DNA of 64,000 nucleotides from a virus (IMGVR_UViG_3300002835_000103:18536-82535), one strand, 5' to 3'. Shown: positions 1-8,361, counted from the stretch's first letter. Numbers and translations: made by a program. The notes: generated by a model not told the origin, from the sequence alone.

Positions 1-226
1 ATTGTTTTAAGAATGTACCAAAATGCATTGAAACATTACAGTTGTGACACTTGTAAAACAATTCATTTTTTACTGCATAGAAGTAGCCGCGGGTTTTATT
101 CTTCTTAACTGAAGAATCACCGCAGATAACACATCGGCAATTATATAAACGGTCATTCTTTTGTTTGAACAACGGTAAACGATTACTGATTAGTTTAAGA
201 TATTTAAGATCAACGAATAAAGACAT
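1..226 (-). CDS. 61: DNA primase, T4 gp61-like (N-terminal part, runs off the window)
   Basis: Only about the first 75 residues lie inside the window. They hold a zinc-ribbon: CRCVICGDS, then KNKTRGYFY, then YKCHNCN, which lines up with the T4 gp61 primase start (RCPVCGDS, NKARGWYY, HCYNCN). In T4 this protein makes pentaribonucleotide primers on the lagging strand with the gp41 helicase. The CxxC...CxxC spacing fits a primase zinc-binding domain. The start ATG follows a GGAG Shine-Dalgarno that lies inside a hairpin. The catalytic TOPRIM-like part is outside the window, so completeness cannot be judged. Confidence 0.85.
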   Translation of the reverse strand, partial: MSLFVDLKYLKLISNRLPLFKQKNDRLYNCRCVICGDSSVKKNKTRGYFYAVKNELFYKCHNCNVSMHFGTFLKQ

Positions 227-229
227 AAA

Positions 230-248
230 AAGGCTCCAGGAGAGCCTT
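230..248 (-). terminator. Hairpin with U-tract in front of the primase, also covering its ribosome site
   Basis: A perfect 7-bp stem (AAGGCTC / GAGCCTT) with a 5-nt loop is followed on the minus strand by a short T-run, as in an intrinsic terminator for the structural operon. The 3' arm plus last loop base supplies the GGAG Shine-Dalgarno of the primase gene, whose ATG starts at 226. Termination or translational masking, or both, are possible. Confidence 0.65.
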
Positions 249-273
249 ATTATAATATAGCTAGGCTATAAGG

Positions 274-579
274 TCAATTAAAAAGATGAGCTATTTTATC
301 AATATGGCCAGATAGGAAGCCAATTACGGCTAACCCACCCCATGCCATATAAGTCCATTTATCTTTTATTTTTTCAATAGATTCGATTTTGTCGTTTAAT
401 GCGGTATGCTGAGAGCAAGAAGCATCGTACATCTTATCGAGTTTAGCGCTAAGATCATCACGTGTTTTATCCAAACAGTCGTGCATCTCCTTAACATCAG
501 CTTTTAAAGTATCCATTTTTTCATTGATACCCTCAACCCGGGTCTCTAAGACTCCGATTCTTTCTTGCGAAGTAGCCAT
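274..579 (-). CDS. Coiled-coil protein with C-terminal membrane segment (holin/XhlA-like architecture)
   Basis: The protein has 101 residues. Residues about 5-70 are charged and heptad-like, consistent with a coiled coil. A hydrophobic segment near residues 74-92 (YMAWGGLAVIGFLSGHI) could span the membrane. A short soluble coil followed by one membrane helix resembles hemolysin XhlA-type phage proteins, but no specific family is certain. It is the last gene of the leftward structural operon before the hairpin at about 240. Its stop and the upstream gene's start are directly coupled. A role in lysis is inference from architecture only. Confidence 0.6.
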   Translation of the reverse strand: MATSQERIGVLETRVEGINEKMDTLKADVKEMHDCLDKTRDDLSAKLDKMYDASCSQHTALNDKIESIEKIKDKWTYMAWGGLAVIGFLSGHIDKIAHLFN

Positions 580-872
580 TATTTTTTCTTCTTGGCTCGT
601 GGAGTAGAAGATTTAACTTTAGCAACAGTTTGTGCAACTGCTTCTTTGGCGTCGTCTAAATCAACTTTACCATCTTTGTTGATATCTAATACGGTTGCAA
701 CTGTTACAGGCTCAGGTGCTTTTTCCTCAACAGGCTCAGGTGCTTTTTCAGCAACAGGAGTATCCGCGACAACCGCTGTTTCTTTCAAATCAGTAGTGCC
801 AGTCTTAAAAAATCTCACGTAGCCATAATATAAAATTGCAACGATTGCAGCTAACCCTAAAAATATTTCCAT
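579..872 (-). CDS. Membrane-anchored EF-hand protein
   Basis: 97 residues. An N-terminal hydrophobic helix (about residues 3-20) is followed by a Pro/Glu/Ala-rich linker carrying a duplicated EKAPEPV motif. A single EF-hand/dockerin-type calcium loop comes next (DINKDGKVDLDD, acidic or polar at positions 1, 3, 5, 9 and 12), then a lysine-rich tail. Stop and start codons overlap with both neighbours (TAATG), so translation is coupled. The function is unknown. The layout suggests a membrane protein with a calcium-binding soluble part. Confidence 0.6.
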   Translation of the reverse strand: MEIFLGLAAIVAILYYGYVRFFKTGTTDLKETAVVADTPVAEKAPEPVEEKAPEPVTVATVLDINKDGKVDLDDAKEAVAQTVAKVKSSTPRAKKKK

Positions 873-1426
873 TATTTTCTCCTAATAATACTGTTTTTAT
901 TTGTCCAACGTTTCTGTGCTTTTTTGCTAACAGGTGGTTCGCCGGTCAAACCCTTTATACCTAAAGTAACTGCGGCATTGTTTGCAGGTGCTGCTGCCGC
1001 CATTCCTTCGCCTTCTTCACTAAATTGTTTAAATGTAAACAACTTTTTCTCATACAGGAATTCTTCAACAATCATCATTTCAGATTGTAATTCCTCGTTT
1101 AATTTATTTATATACTGTGTTTCTAGGTCAATTGGCTCAATGTTTTGATCCAAATTTTCTTTAATAAGAGCATAGGCTGCAGCTAAAGACAACAATTTTT
1201 TGTTATCTATGGGCACTTTTTCAATGATTTTCTTCAATCTAAAAACTAAGCGATGCAATAAAGTATATGCATCTCTTTCGTTGACAGAATTTAAATCCTG
1301 CATTCTTTTTAACTCTTTGCCCTTTGCATCAATGATACCTAATTTATAAGCATCTGTTTGATCAAATGGTGTTACCAAGAGTTTTAAAATTCTATATGCG
1401 ATAATGGAATCTACAAATTTTCCCAT
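872..1426 (-). CDS. Conserved T4-like phage protein of unknown function
   Basis: 184 residues, mostly helical and charged, with a low-complexity Ala-rich stretch near residues 138-148 and a basic C-terminus (KKAQKRWTNKNSIIRRK). The N-terminal text (FVDSIIAYRILKLLVTPF) resembles proteins common in aquatic T4-like phages, usually left as hypothetical. It sits between the EF-hand protein and another conserved small protein with one base or less between genes, so it is part of the same late operon. No catalytic motif is visible. Confidence 0.65.
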   Translation of the reverse strand: MGKFVDSIIAYRILKLLVTPFDQTDAYKLGIIDAKGKELKRMQDLNSVNERDAYTLLHRLVFRLKKIIEKVPIDNKKLLSLAAAYALIKENLDQNIEPIDLETQYINKLNEELQSEMMIVEEFLYEKKLFTFKQFSEEGEGMAAAAPANNAAVTLGIKGLTGEPPVSKKAQKRWTNKNSIIRRK

Positions 1427-1427
1427 T

Positions 1428-1817
1428 TTATACTTTTCTTAATACGTTTGCTATGGTTGAATCTATTGGAATATCGGCATCTAAAATAATTTGACTGCTT
1501 GATATAACAACCTTTTCAGGCATATAATTTAAAAATACCAAAAATGTTTTTAACTGAGGCCAGAATCTTTCTTCTGTTTTAAAGAACAACATCTTTGTTG
1601 CCGCCTCAACTCCAAACAAATTGTTTATGACAATGATATGATTAATTATCAATCTTTCTTTTAGGCCTTTATCACTATGATACTTGCCCAATAGACGTTT
1701 AATATATTTAAATCGTTTAATGTCATCTAAGAATTCTGCCATACCTTTACAGTAGGGGTTATCATAGTGTTTCATTGCATACATAATAAAACTTTCTTCA
1801 GTCAAATCAAAAACCAT
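1428..1817 (-). CDS. Conserved T4-like phage protein (DUF7207-like)
   Basis: 129 residues. The N-terminus (LTEESFIMYAMKHYDNPYC), the KRFKYIKRLL motif and the KERLIINHIIVINNLFG core recall a widespread small family in marine T4-like phages that I remember as DUF7207. The family assignment is from memory of the motif pattern. It appears soluble and helical. Function is unknown. It is separated from the next gene by a single base. Confidence 0.65.
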   Translation of the reverse strand: MVFDLTEESFIMYAMKHYDNPYCKGMAEFLDDIKRFKYIKRLLGKYHSDKGLKERLIINHIIVINNLFGVEAATKMLFFKTEERFWPQLKTFLVFLNYMPEKVVISSSQIILDADIPIDSTIANVLRKV

Positions 1818-1823
1818 TCTGTG

Positions 1824-2351
1824 TTATTCTAGTGGATTCGTCGGCCAAGTAACATCACTTATTGTTTTAATTTTAGTAGTGCCCTCAACATAACCATTCA
1901 CATCTAGATCTCTAAGTGCTTGTCTGTATGCCAATACATCTGCGAATTGTTGATCTGTTAGTTTATGGGAAATATTTAACAAAGTCTCTTCTTGATGTCT
2001 TTGTAAAATGTAATCAGTATTATATATCAACATTTCTCGTTGAGCAGATGCAGGAACTCTTGCAGTATTCATTGCCAAGTCTGCAATAGCCGCCTGTTCG
2101 ATATTTGCCAAGTGTTCTGCGATCCAAACAATTGCGGGCAAACTTGAACCGGAAGAAACGACACCATTTAGTTCTTCAACCGCATAAAGGTTTCTGTCTG
2201 GTTCATATGAAACTCTACGGACAGTATCTGTAAATGGAAAATTTGTGTGTTCTATAAACACAGATGGGGCAGAAAATAAATAACCCGTACCATTGAATCT
2301 ACAAGATACTGTTCCATTATAAAAATCTATTGAGACATAGTTATGTAACAT
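1824..2351 (-). CDS. Tail-assembly-chaperone-like protein (Phage_tail_APC-like C-terminus)
   Basis: 175 residues. The N-terminal part is beta-rich; the C-terminal end reads FADVLAYRQALRDL...DVTWPTNP. The combination YRQALRDL followed by WP.xP is the hallmark of a small phage tail-assembly-chaperone-like domain often found beside tail fibre genes. Its place directly after a collar-type fibre gene agrees. A good Shine-Dalgarno (AAGGA) precedes the ATG. It could be a chaperone or a structural subunit; the sequence does not decide. Confidence 0.6.
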   Translation of the reverse strand: MLHNYVSIDFYNGTVSCRFNGTGYLFSAPSVFIEHTNFPFTDTVRRVSYEPDRNLYAVEELNGVVSSGSSLPAIVWIAEHLANIEQAAIADLAMNTARVPASAQREMLIYNTDYILQRHQEETLLNISHKLTDQQFADVLAYRQALRDLDVNGYVEGTTKIKTISDVTWPTNPLE

Positions 2352-2363
2352 TATGTTTCCTTG

Positions 2364-3791
2364 TTATACTAATTGAATAAACGCAACACGATATGTTCCG
2401 GGGTCGTGTGTTGCTGTACCACCCGCAACCGTAACTGTGTGCGTATGACTTACGCCTACACTTTGATGGCCGGTTTGGGTTGTTCTAACTCCACTACCTA
2501 CTACTTGCGCAGTAGCATGTTGGTGAACCCAATCCCCATACGCTCCGCTTGATGAAAAAGTAAGCGTATTCGAAGTCTCAACCGCTTGGTCCGACGCTGA
2601 TGTGGAATATCCTAAAAAATATCCTCGCATGTCGACAGTATTATTCGCGCCATCACACAATTTCCAATAAGAAGGCAATTCAGATAATGTGCCGTCATAC
2701 ATAACCATAGTACTTCCAAATGCAGGATCTGCAGTTGCGGCCACCCACATTTTCATTAGTTTACCTTTTATTGAATCTGGGGTAAATGTGCATGTTACAT
2801 CGTGGTTATGATTTTGTCCTGTTCCTGAAGCTACATTATTTACACCCGATCCGGCACTAGAAGAACTTCTTACTCCGCCCTGTATGTGATCGTGTTGACC
2901 GTTTGTTCCCGTTGTCCCGGATACGCTCGCAGGAACTGCGGCCACCTCTGCCACCCCTGTAGAAACTCCGCGAACATATCGGTTATATGTTGTTCCAAGT
3001 TTCTGGGTCCAACCATTTTTATTTGAAGAATTAATATGTATTGTATTGGATGGGAATGTTGTTTGATTACTGGATGCTCTTAACAATGTAACATTGCCGG
3101 TATGTGGTCTGGCATTGGTAACAGTTGCGGGGGCAATCGTTAAATCATGACTATGTTCTCCTGCAGGATTAGCAGCTATACCGGTTATTGCCCCAGCATT
3201 TATACTTGAATTAAATTCATACCCAGATGTTTGTGTATGTGACCCAGCTAGCCCCAATGAAAATGTATACGATACATTTGTAGCTGGGGAAGTACTTGTT
3301 CCTATTTCTGCTTGCGTAGTTGTACCTTGTAGATATAAATTATCTGCTGCGGAATATCTAGGCCATGACGCATTGCTTGGATCGGACCCATTGTATAAAA
3401 TAATTGTGCCGGCAGGTATAGTTGGATTTAATGTTGTAACTTGATTACTCACAACTCCGGTTTTTGATCTACCTAATTTATTATATGAATAAACAGTAAA
3501 AGTATAAGTTGATGCTGGAGTTAAATTCTCCATAGTGATTGTTGCGCTTGCAATAGTTGTTACAATACTTACATTTGACCCAGTATTAGATGTTGCAGAT
3601 ATTTCAAACCCTTCGGAGAAAGTATATCCGTCGATATTTGTAACACTATAACTTAAAACTACATTAGATAAAGCAGGCGAACTTGCAGTAATAGTACCAG
3701 TTATGCTAGGCAAACCAATCTCATTGGGATCACCCATTAACTGAGCTTTGCCCGTTATACTTATATTCGATGACGTAATTTGTAACGACAT
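2364..3791 (-). CDS. Tail fibre protein with Fn3 domain and tail-collar-like modules
   Basis: 475 residues. Residues about 26-122 form a fibronectin type III-like domain (SYSVTNIDGYTF...LTPASTYTFTVYSYNKLG). After it comes a phage collar-like stretch beginning IPAGTIILYNGSDP, a Ser/Thr/Gly-rich His-containing shaft, and a second collar-like stretch (MVMYDGTLSELPSYWKLCDGANNTVDMRGYFLGY). Such collar repeats occur in short tail fibres and receptor-binding tips. The N-terminus (MSLQITSSNISITG) resembles the short tags of the adhesin genes upstream. The protein is probably a virion fibre or fibre tip. Confidence 0.7.
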   Translation of the reverse strand: MSLQITSSNISITGKAQLMGDPNEIGLPSITGTITASSPALSNVVLSYSVTNIDGYTFSEGFEISATSNTGSNVSIVTTIASATITMENLTPASTYTFTVYSYNKLGRSKTGVVSNQVTTLNPTIPAGTIILYNGSDPSNASWPRYSAADNLYLQGTTTQAEIGTSTSPATNVSYTFSLGLAGSHTQTSGYEFNSSINAGAITGIAANPAGEHSHDLTIAPATVTNARPHTGNVTLLRASSNQTTFPSNTIHINSSNKNGWTQKLGTTYNRYVRGVSTGVAEVAAVPASVSGTTGTNGQHDHIQGGVRSSSSAGSGVNNVASGTGQNHNHDVTCTFTPDSIKGKLMKMWVAATADPAFGSTMVMYDGTLSELPSYWKLCDGANNTVDMRGYFLGYSTSASDQAVETSNTLTFSSSGAYGDWVHQHATAQVVGSGVRTTQTGHQSVGVSHTHTVTVAGGTATHDPGTYRVAFIQLV

Positions 3792-3836
3792 TATTCTATC
3801 TTTATTGTTTTCTAAAATTCATGAGTATAACAATTA

Positions 3837-4736
3837 TCATAACTTAGTTAATCGCACTGCACCCTGCGCCCAGGTTGTTACCAACGTGCCAGTATTTTCT
3901 CTCACAATATTAGATGCGATTGGATTAACATAAGAATTGGGTGAGCTGGTATTTAAACTATCGTATCCACCTGCAGGACCAACCGAATCATCTGTACCAT
4001 TTCCACCACCGAACCCACCATATGTGGTTTGGTTGTTATACCCTGCTCCCGTGCCATTTATACTTTGATTTTTCCAATTAGTATTGAATCCTGTTCCGAC
4101 TGTTCCATCTGCTGAGCTTGAAGCAGTTGCAGGAGTTGAAAATCTTCCTTCACGTTGTCCTAGACCGCCAGCTGCAACTAATAATGCTGTCATATCACCA
4201 GCTGAAAAGGTCGAACTTCCGCTAGATGATTTTGCAACAACAGTAAATCCTCCGCCAGCCCCGCCCGCAAAATCCAAGCTACCCGAATTTCCACTTGCGC
4301 CCGCGCCTCCTATTGTTATCCAAAGTACATCTCCAGAGTTTAACGTAAAATCTCCTTGTACCGCAGATCCTACGACAGACGGTTTATCAGTCGGTCCCCC
4401 GGATCCACCTTGCGATTTTATACGCCAGGTACCGGTTTCTGGAATTGTAAAATATATGTAACCAGCCGCGGAAGGTATTTTAATATATGTGGCAGCAACC
4501 ATTGCATCATATGCTCCGGTTTGAGATGTTGAATTAAAATACCCATATATCTCTGCAGCAGTTTGTCCGGAAATAGGAGTAGTATCATTTGGACCGGAAG
4601 TTGTCCTACTTGAAGATACTGTTATTGGACTAGAATAAACGTATAAACCTGAGGGTGCAGGTGCTCCTGGCGGAGGCGTCTCACCGGAGGTTATTCTTCC
4701 GGAAAAACTAACATTATTTAAAGTAAATCTTGCCAT
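3837..4736 (-). CDS. Glycine-rich fibre-tip-like protein
   Basis: 299 residues. A short beta-strand tag (MARFTLNNVSFSGRI) is followed by a Pro/Gly linker, a Ser/Thr region, then a glycine-rich domain (GGAGASGNSG, FAGGAGGGFTVV, YGGFGGGNGTDD). The pattern matches glycine-rich domains seen in phage and bacterial surface proteins, where glycine-rich strands can stack as polyglycine II helices. It differs from the other three glycine-rich genes in lacking their EYLVVAGG opening and their shared C-terminal end. Likely an exposed virion protein; receptor binding is inferred. Confidence 0.65.
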   Translation of the reverse strand: MARFTLNNVSFSGRITSGETPPPGAPAPSGLYVYSSPITVSSSRTTSGPNDTTPISGQTAAEIYGYFNSTSQTGAYDAMVAATYIKIPSAAGYIYFTIPETGTWRIKSQGGSGGPTDKPSVVGSAVQGDFTLNSGDVLWITIGGAGASGNSGSLDFAGGAGGGFTVVAKSSSGSSTFSAGDMTALLVAAGGLGQREGRFSTPATASSSADGTVGTGFNTNWKNQSINGTGAGYNNQTTYGGFGGGNGTDDSVGPAGGYDSLNTSSPNSYVNPIASNIVRENTGTLVTTWAQGAVRLTKL

Positions 4737-4737
4737 G

Positions 4738-5178
4738 TTATGCTACCCGAGCAGTCCCGCCTATCATAAACCATTTGTTGTCGGTATACAATAATGTTGC
4801 GCTATCACCCACATTGCTAAAAATAATGTTTGCGTTGTTGGCAACATTGGTATTTAAAATAAACGAACCGTTGGCAGTGGATGTTGTTAACAATACTTTA
4901 ACTTGACCATTGGCACCGTTGGGAATAGCTATAGTACTTTGAGAAGAACCTACTCCCAAGTATGTTATGGGAGTGGTTATGTTAACAGTGCTGGCAGAAG
5001 TCATATCCTGAGGAGTTCCGCCAAGTACAATATTACCTTTTATTGTGGGATCAGTAATCCCGGCAAATAAAATAGATGTGGTGACTTGTTTGCTTACACC
5101 GCTTTGAACCAGATACATTGCATCGGGTTTGTTAACTTGTGTTGCTGCGGTTAATTCTGATAATTTTGATTTTGCCAT
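4738..5178 (-). CDS. Mini-fibre / fibre head domain protein
   Basis: 146 residues. The sequence is homologous to the N-terminal head of the 2065-residue fibre at 41752-47949. Both begin with a SKLSELTAAT/VKISDLVSAN strand, continue with NKxDxxxLVQ and ITDPTxxGNIxxGG, and share IPxGxxGQxKV and GDSAxLxYxxxxW near residues 80-140. It therefore looks like a fibre head that lost, or never had, the shaft. An exact TATAAATA late promoter lies about 26 bases upstream. It may cap or fill a baseplate site instead of a full fibre. Confidence 0.65.
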   Translation of the reverse strand: MAKSKLSELTAATQVNKPDAMYLVQSGVSKQVTTSILFAGITDPTIKGNIVLGGTPQDMTSASTVNITTPITYLGVGSSQSTIAIPNGANGQVKVLLTTSTANGSFILNTNVANNANIIFSNVGDSATLLYTDNKWFMIGGTARVA

Positions 5179-5203
5179 TCTGGTACCAATTGCGTCTGTT
5201 AGT

Positions 5204-5211
5204 TATTTATA
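5204..5211 (-). promoter_or_regulatory. T4-type late promoter (exact TATAAATA)
   Basis: The minus strand carries an exact TATAAATA 26 bases before the ATG of the mini-fibre gene. It sits in an intergenic gap of about 45 bases. This is the core recognised by the T4 late sigma factor gp55 with its sliding-clamp activation. Confidence 0.7.
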
Positions 5212-5223
5212 ACGTGTAAAACA

Positions 5224-6015
5224 TTATTTAAGTCCCAATTCTTTACGAATCTTTGTGGCAGAGATTGAATGTGTGGCATCATCAAACACTTCTTGTTCAA
5301 TTTTATATCCAACATCTCGACCATATGTAATGTTTACAATATTTGGAACAACCTGAATCTCATATTGTCCCTGATATAATGTATCAAGATCTCGTCTAAT
5401 GTAGCTCTTAACCTGTTCGATAGCAAAGGGATTGGAACCATTCCAACCTTGGCAATCTCTGATCTGAATAACAACCTGTCCGGTCTTGGCAATTGATCTT
5501 TCGAACAATGCTCGGTGTCCAGGGTGCCAAGGTTGCCAACGACCTAGCATCTGTACTGTTTCTTTTTGCCAGTCAAATACTGGTCTGCGTCTGTTATCAT
5601 AAATGTGAGCCACAATAAACTCTGCCCACTTCTCTGCATTTTGTTCTGTTATTCTAAAGTCATATACATCTGGCGGCACAAATGCCTTGTTGGTATCTTC
5701 AAAGCGGCCTTTTTCAATAGTATCAACCCAGACAGTCCAGTCTGCTTTGAAATTGTTTCGCATCTCGGCCAAAGGTGCAACGAAATCGCAAATAACATAA
5801 TCAGTTGTCATGCCATCAGCAAGTTCTCGCATACGCAAACTTTGACGAATACGACCTTCTCGACTGAAATCCCAATCATTGTATTTTTTACGAACATCAT
5901 CAGCATTGAGCCAAGAAACTGTTTTCTTTTCTCTTTGCAGGTATTCTAAAATATATTGGGAAAGATATGTCTTGCCCGCACCTGGTAAACCCATTACTAA
6001 AATTCTCTGTGTCAT
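5224..6015 (-). CDS. APS kinase - nucleotidyltransferase fusion (mini PAPS-synthase-like)
   Basis: 263 residues, two domains. Residues 1-135 match adenylylsulfate kinase: Walker A GLPGAGKT (9-16), the NADDVRKKYNDWDF segment corresponding to DGDNVR...GF, and VDT near 97-99. APS kinase makes PAPS from APS and ATP. Residues 150-263 are an HxGH-type nucleotidyltransferase: GRWQPWHPGH (158-167) and ISATKIR (251-257), the same two signatures that NMN adenylyltransferases and ATP sulfurylases use. A kinase plus HxGH fusion recalls eukaryotic PAPS synthase, but the second domain's substrate cannot be told from sequence. Sulfotransferase genes at 17-20 kb would use PAPS. It lies among fibre genes and may have its own AATAAATA late-type promoter. 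Confidence 0.75.
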   Translation of the reverse strand: MTQRILVMGLPGAGKTYLSQYILEYLQREKKTVSWLNADDVRKKYNDWDFSREGRIRQSLRMRELADGMTTDYVICDFVAPLAEMRNNFKADWTVWVDTIEKGRFEDTNKAFVPPDVYDFRITEQNAEKWAEFIVAHIYDNRRRPVFDWQKETVQMLGRWQPWHPGHRALFERSIAKTGQVVIQIRDCQGWNGSNPFAIEQVKSYIRRDLDTLYQGQYEIQVVPNIVNITYGRDVGYKIEQEVFDDATHSISATKIRKELGLK

Positions 6016-6046
6016 AATTTAATCACTCCATGTTAAAATTGTTTAT

Positions 6047-6054
6047 TATTTATT
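6047..6054 (-). promoter_or_regulatory. Late-type promoter variant (AATAAATA)
   Basis: AATAAATA on the minus strand lies 32 bases before the ATG of the APS kinase fusion, in a non-coding gap. It differs from the T4 late core in one base, a change tolerated in T4-like marine phages. Confidence 0.45.
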
Positions 6055-6075
6055 GCCTGTTAAAAACTAAAATTT

Positions 6076-7227
6076 TTAATTTGTAATAGATAGCATATTT
6101 GCTCCGGCTGCAACACTGTACCATGTTGTAGACGAACCAACTTGTACTGGACTGGATCTATGTGTAGTATTGCCTAAACCAAGTGAGCCGGATCCATTTG
6201 CGCCCCATGTCCATAATGTACCATCGGTTTTGATTGCAGCACTAGTAAGATTACCAGCGGAAACCATTGACCAATTTGTTAGTGCGCCAACCTGTACTGG
6301 GCTAGATTTGCTGATAGTAGTGCCGTCACCTAAATTGCCGTAAGTAGTATTATATCCCCATGACCATAACGTTCCATCTGTTTTTATTGCTAAGGTATAA
6401 CCGTCACCACCATCAATACTTGACCACGTAGTCAATGCGCCAATTTGTACTGGACTGGATCTATATATAGTAGTGCCGTCACCTACATTGCCGTAATAAT
6501 TGTAGCCCCAGCTCCATAAGGTGCCGTCTGTTTTAATGGCCGCGCTGGTGGACGACGCCGCGGCTATCTTTGACCAAGTTGTTAGTGCACCAATTTGTTT
6601 TGGACTTGAATAATCTGTGGTATTACCCAAGCCTAATCGGCCAGAGCCACCACTACCCCAAGCCCACATGGTACCATCTGTTTTGACGGCTATGGTATGC
6701 AGAGAGCCGCCAGCAATTTTTGACCATGTGGTTAAAGCACCAATCTGTACTGGACTTGATCTGAATGCGGTATCACCTAACCCCAATTGCCCCATGCCAG
6801 TGCCATAATTTCCGCCCCATGACCACAAGGTACCATCTGTTTTAATGGCCAGGCTGTGACTATAGCCTGCAGCAATACTCAACCAAGTAGTTAAAGCACC
6901 AACTTGTACTGGGCTAGATACTCTACCAGATGGATATGTGCCAACTGGTTCGCCATTGCCCAATTGCCCAAATTGATTATATCCCCAGGTCCACAAGGTG
7001 CCATCAATTTTTGTTGCCATGCTGTACTGACCGCCTGTGGCAATCTGTGACCATGTGGTTAGTGCGCCAATCTGCACAGGACTAGATCTATCAATAGTAG
7101 ATCCGTCACCAACTGCGCCGTAGGCATTATACCCCCATCCCTGTAGGTAATATACTGGCGGAATTGGAAAGACTGCTTGCGCGCTAACGTCGCCGACGAA
7201 ATTTAAGCCTGAAAAAGTAAATGCCAT
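6076..7227 (-). CDS. RCC1-repeat beta-propeller protein 1
   Basis: 383 residues: a tag (MAFTFSGLNFVGDV), a short PIPP hinge, then seven RCC1-type blades of about 50 residues. Each has the RCC1 pattern of H/A..A(I/V)KTDGTLWxWG...G.(L/V)G.G(N/D)TT..SSP.Q(V/I)G. The first blade opens with LQGWG where its paralogues have LWSWG, and the blade-1 and blade-5/6 turns read VGDGSTID or VGDGTTIY. Seven blades close a propeller. RCC1 propellers bind proteins or glycans; in this setting the protein is probably an exposed fibre tip. It is the last gene of the tandem RCC1 array. Confidence 0.8.
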   Translation of the reverse strand: MAFTFSGLNFVGDVSAQAVFPIPPVYYLQGWGYNAYGAVGDGSTIDRSSPVQIGALTTWSQIATGGQYSMATKIDGTLWTWGYNQFGQLGNGEPVGTYPSGRVSSPVQVGALTTWLSIAAGYSHSLAIKTDGTLWSWGGNYGTGMGQLGLGDTAFRSSPVQIGALTTWSKIAGGSLHTIAVKTDGTMWAWGSGGSGRLGLGNTTDYSSPKQIGALTTWSKIAAASSTSAAIKTDGTLWSWGYNYYGNVGDGTTIYRSSPVQIGALTTWSSIDGGDGYTLAIKTDGTLWSWGYNTTYGNLGDGTTISKSSPVQVGALTNWSMVSAGNLTSAAIKTDGTLWTWGANGSGSLGLGNTTHRSSPVQVGSSTTWYSVAAGANMLSITN

Positions 7228-7239
7228 TTTGTTGTTCTT

Positions 7240-8361
7240 TTAATTTGAGATTGCCAGGATCACGTAGTCTGTGTTCGTAACACTAATCCACGTAGTGCGT
7301 GCGCCAATTTGTTTAGGGCTTGAATATGCTGTAGTATTACCTAAACCCAATGTGCTATTGCCACCGGTACCCCATGACCACAATGTACCATCTGTTTTAA
7401 TTGCGTGGGCGGTGTAGCCTTTACTACTAACACTTGACCAAGTAGTCAATGCACCAATTTGAACCGGACTAGATCTACTTGTAGTATCTCCTACCCCAAG
7501 GGCACCTTGATAATTTCTTCCCCACGACCACATTGTGCCATCGGTTTTAATGGCATATCCGCTTTCTGAACCTGCATTAATCGTTGACCAATTAGTTAGA
7601 GCACCAATTTGTTTTGGGCTTGAATATGCTGTAGTATTTCCTAAACCAAGTCTACCATGTGCATTTGTTCCCCACGACCACATGGTACCATCTGTTTTAA
7701 TGGCCATGCTGTAGTATAATGCAGAAACATTTAACCAAGCTGTTAGAGCACCAACTTGTACTGGACTAGATCTGTTATTAGTATCTCCTAAGCCCAACTG
7801 ACCGTTAGTATTGCTTCCCCACGACCATAAGGTACCATCTGTTTTAACGGCCAGGCAATGATATGTTCCACCAGAAATATTTAGCCAATTGGTTAATGCA
7901 CCAATCTGTACTGGACTGGATCTGTTATTAGTATCTCCTAAGCCTAATGATCCTTGACCATTTCCGCCCCAAGCCCACAATGCGCCGTTTGTGTTAATAG
8001 CAACACCACCATTAAATCTAGCGGATATCTTTGCCCATGTAGTTAGAGCACCAATTTGTTTAGGACTAGAATACCGTGTGGTATTACCTAGGCCTAAATG
8101 TCCCGAATCGTTGTAACCCCATGTCCACATGGTACCATCGGTTTTAAGGGCTAGACTGTAAAGATATTGCCCAGCAGTACTACTCCAATTAGTCAATGCC
8201 CCAACCTGATTCGGACTAGATCTACTTGCGGTATCGCCTAGCCCAAGTTGCCCAAAGTTCTGGTATCCCCATGACCATAAGTAAAATTCTGGAGGAGCGG
8301 GATGAGTAGTTGTGAGGTTAAGACCGGTTATTCCGCTTATGCCAGATAAAGTAAATGCCAT
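7240..8361 (-). CDS. RCC1-repeat beta-propeller protein 2
   Basis: 373 residues. Tag MAFTLSGISGITGLNL, hinge HPAPP, then EFYLWSWG and seven RCC1 blades. Six carry the KTDGT(L/M)WxWG strand; blade 3 is modified to INTNGALWAWG. The turn between blades is mostly LGLGDTxxRSSP or LGLGNTTxYSSP. The last blade ends in an isoleucine/valine-rich strand (DYVILAISN) instead of the usual HSMAISN. No signal peptide or enzyme motif is present. Likely a virion adhesin that swaps with its neighbours. Confidence 0.8.
   Translation of the reverse strand: MAFTLSGISGITGLNLTTTHPAPPEFYLWSWGYQNFGQLGLGDTASRSSPNQVGALTNWSSTAGQYLYSLALKTDGTMWTWGYNDSGHLGLGNTTRYSSPKQIGALTTWAKISARFNGGVAINTNGALWAWGGNGQGSLGLGDTNNRSSPVQIGALTNWLNISGGTYHCLAVKTDGTLWSWGSNTNGQLGLGDTNNRSSPVQVGALTAWLNVSALYYSMAIKTDGTMWSWGTNAHGRLGLGNTTAYSSPKQIGALTNWSTINAGSESGYAIKTDGTMWSWGRNYQGALGVGDTTSRSSPVQIGALTTWSSVSSKGYTAHAIKTDGTLWSWGTGGNSTLGLGNTTAYSSPKQIGARTTWISVTNTDYVILAISN

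Noticed and set aside
1105-1112. TATAAATA on the minus strand inside a gene
   Set aside because: It is about 230 bases from the next start codon and lies in coding sequence, so chance in AT-rich DNA is likely.
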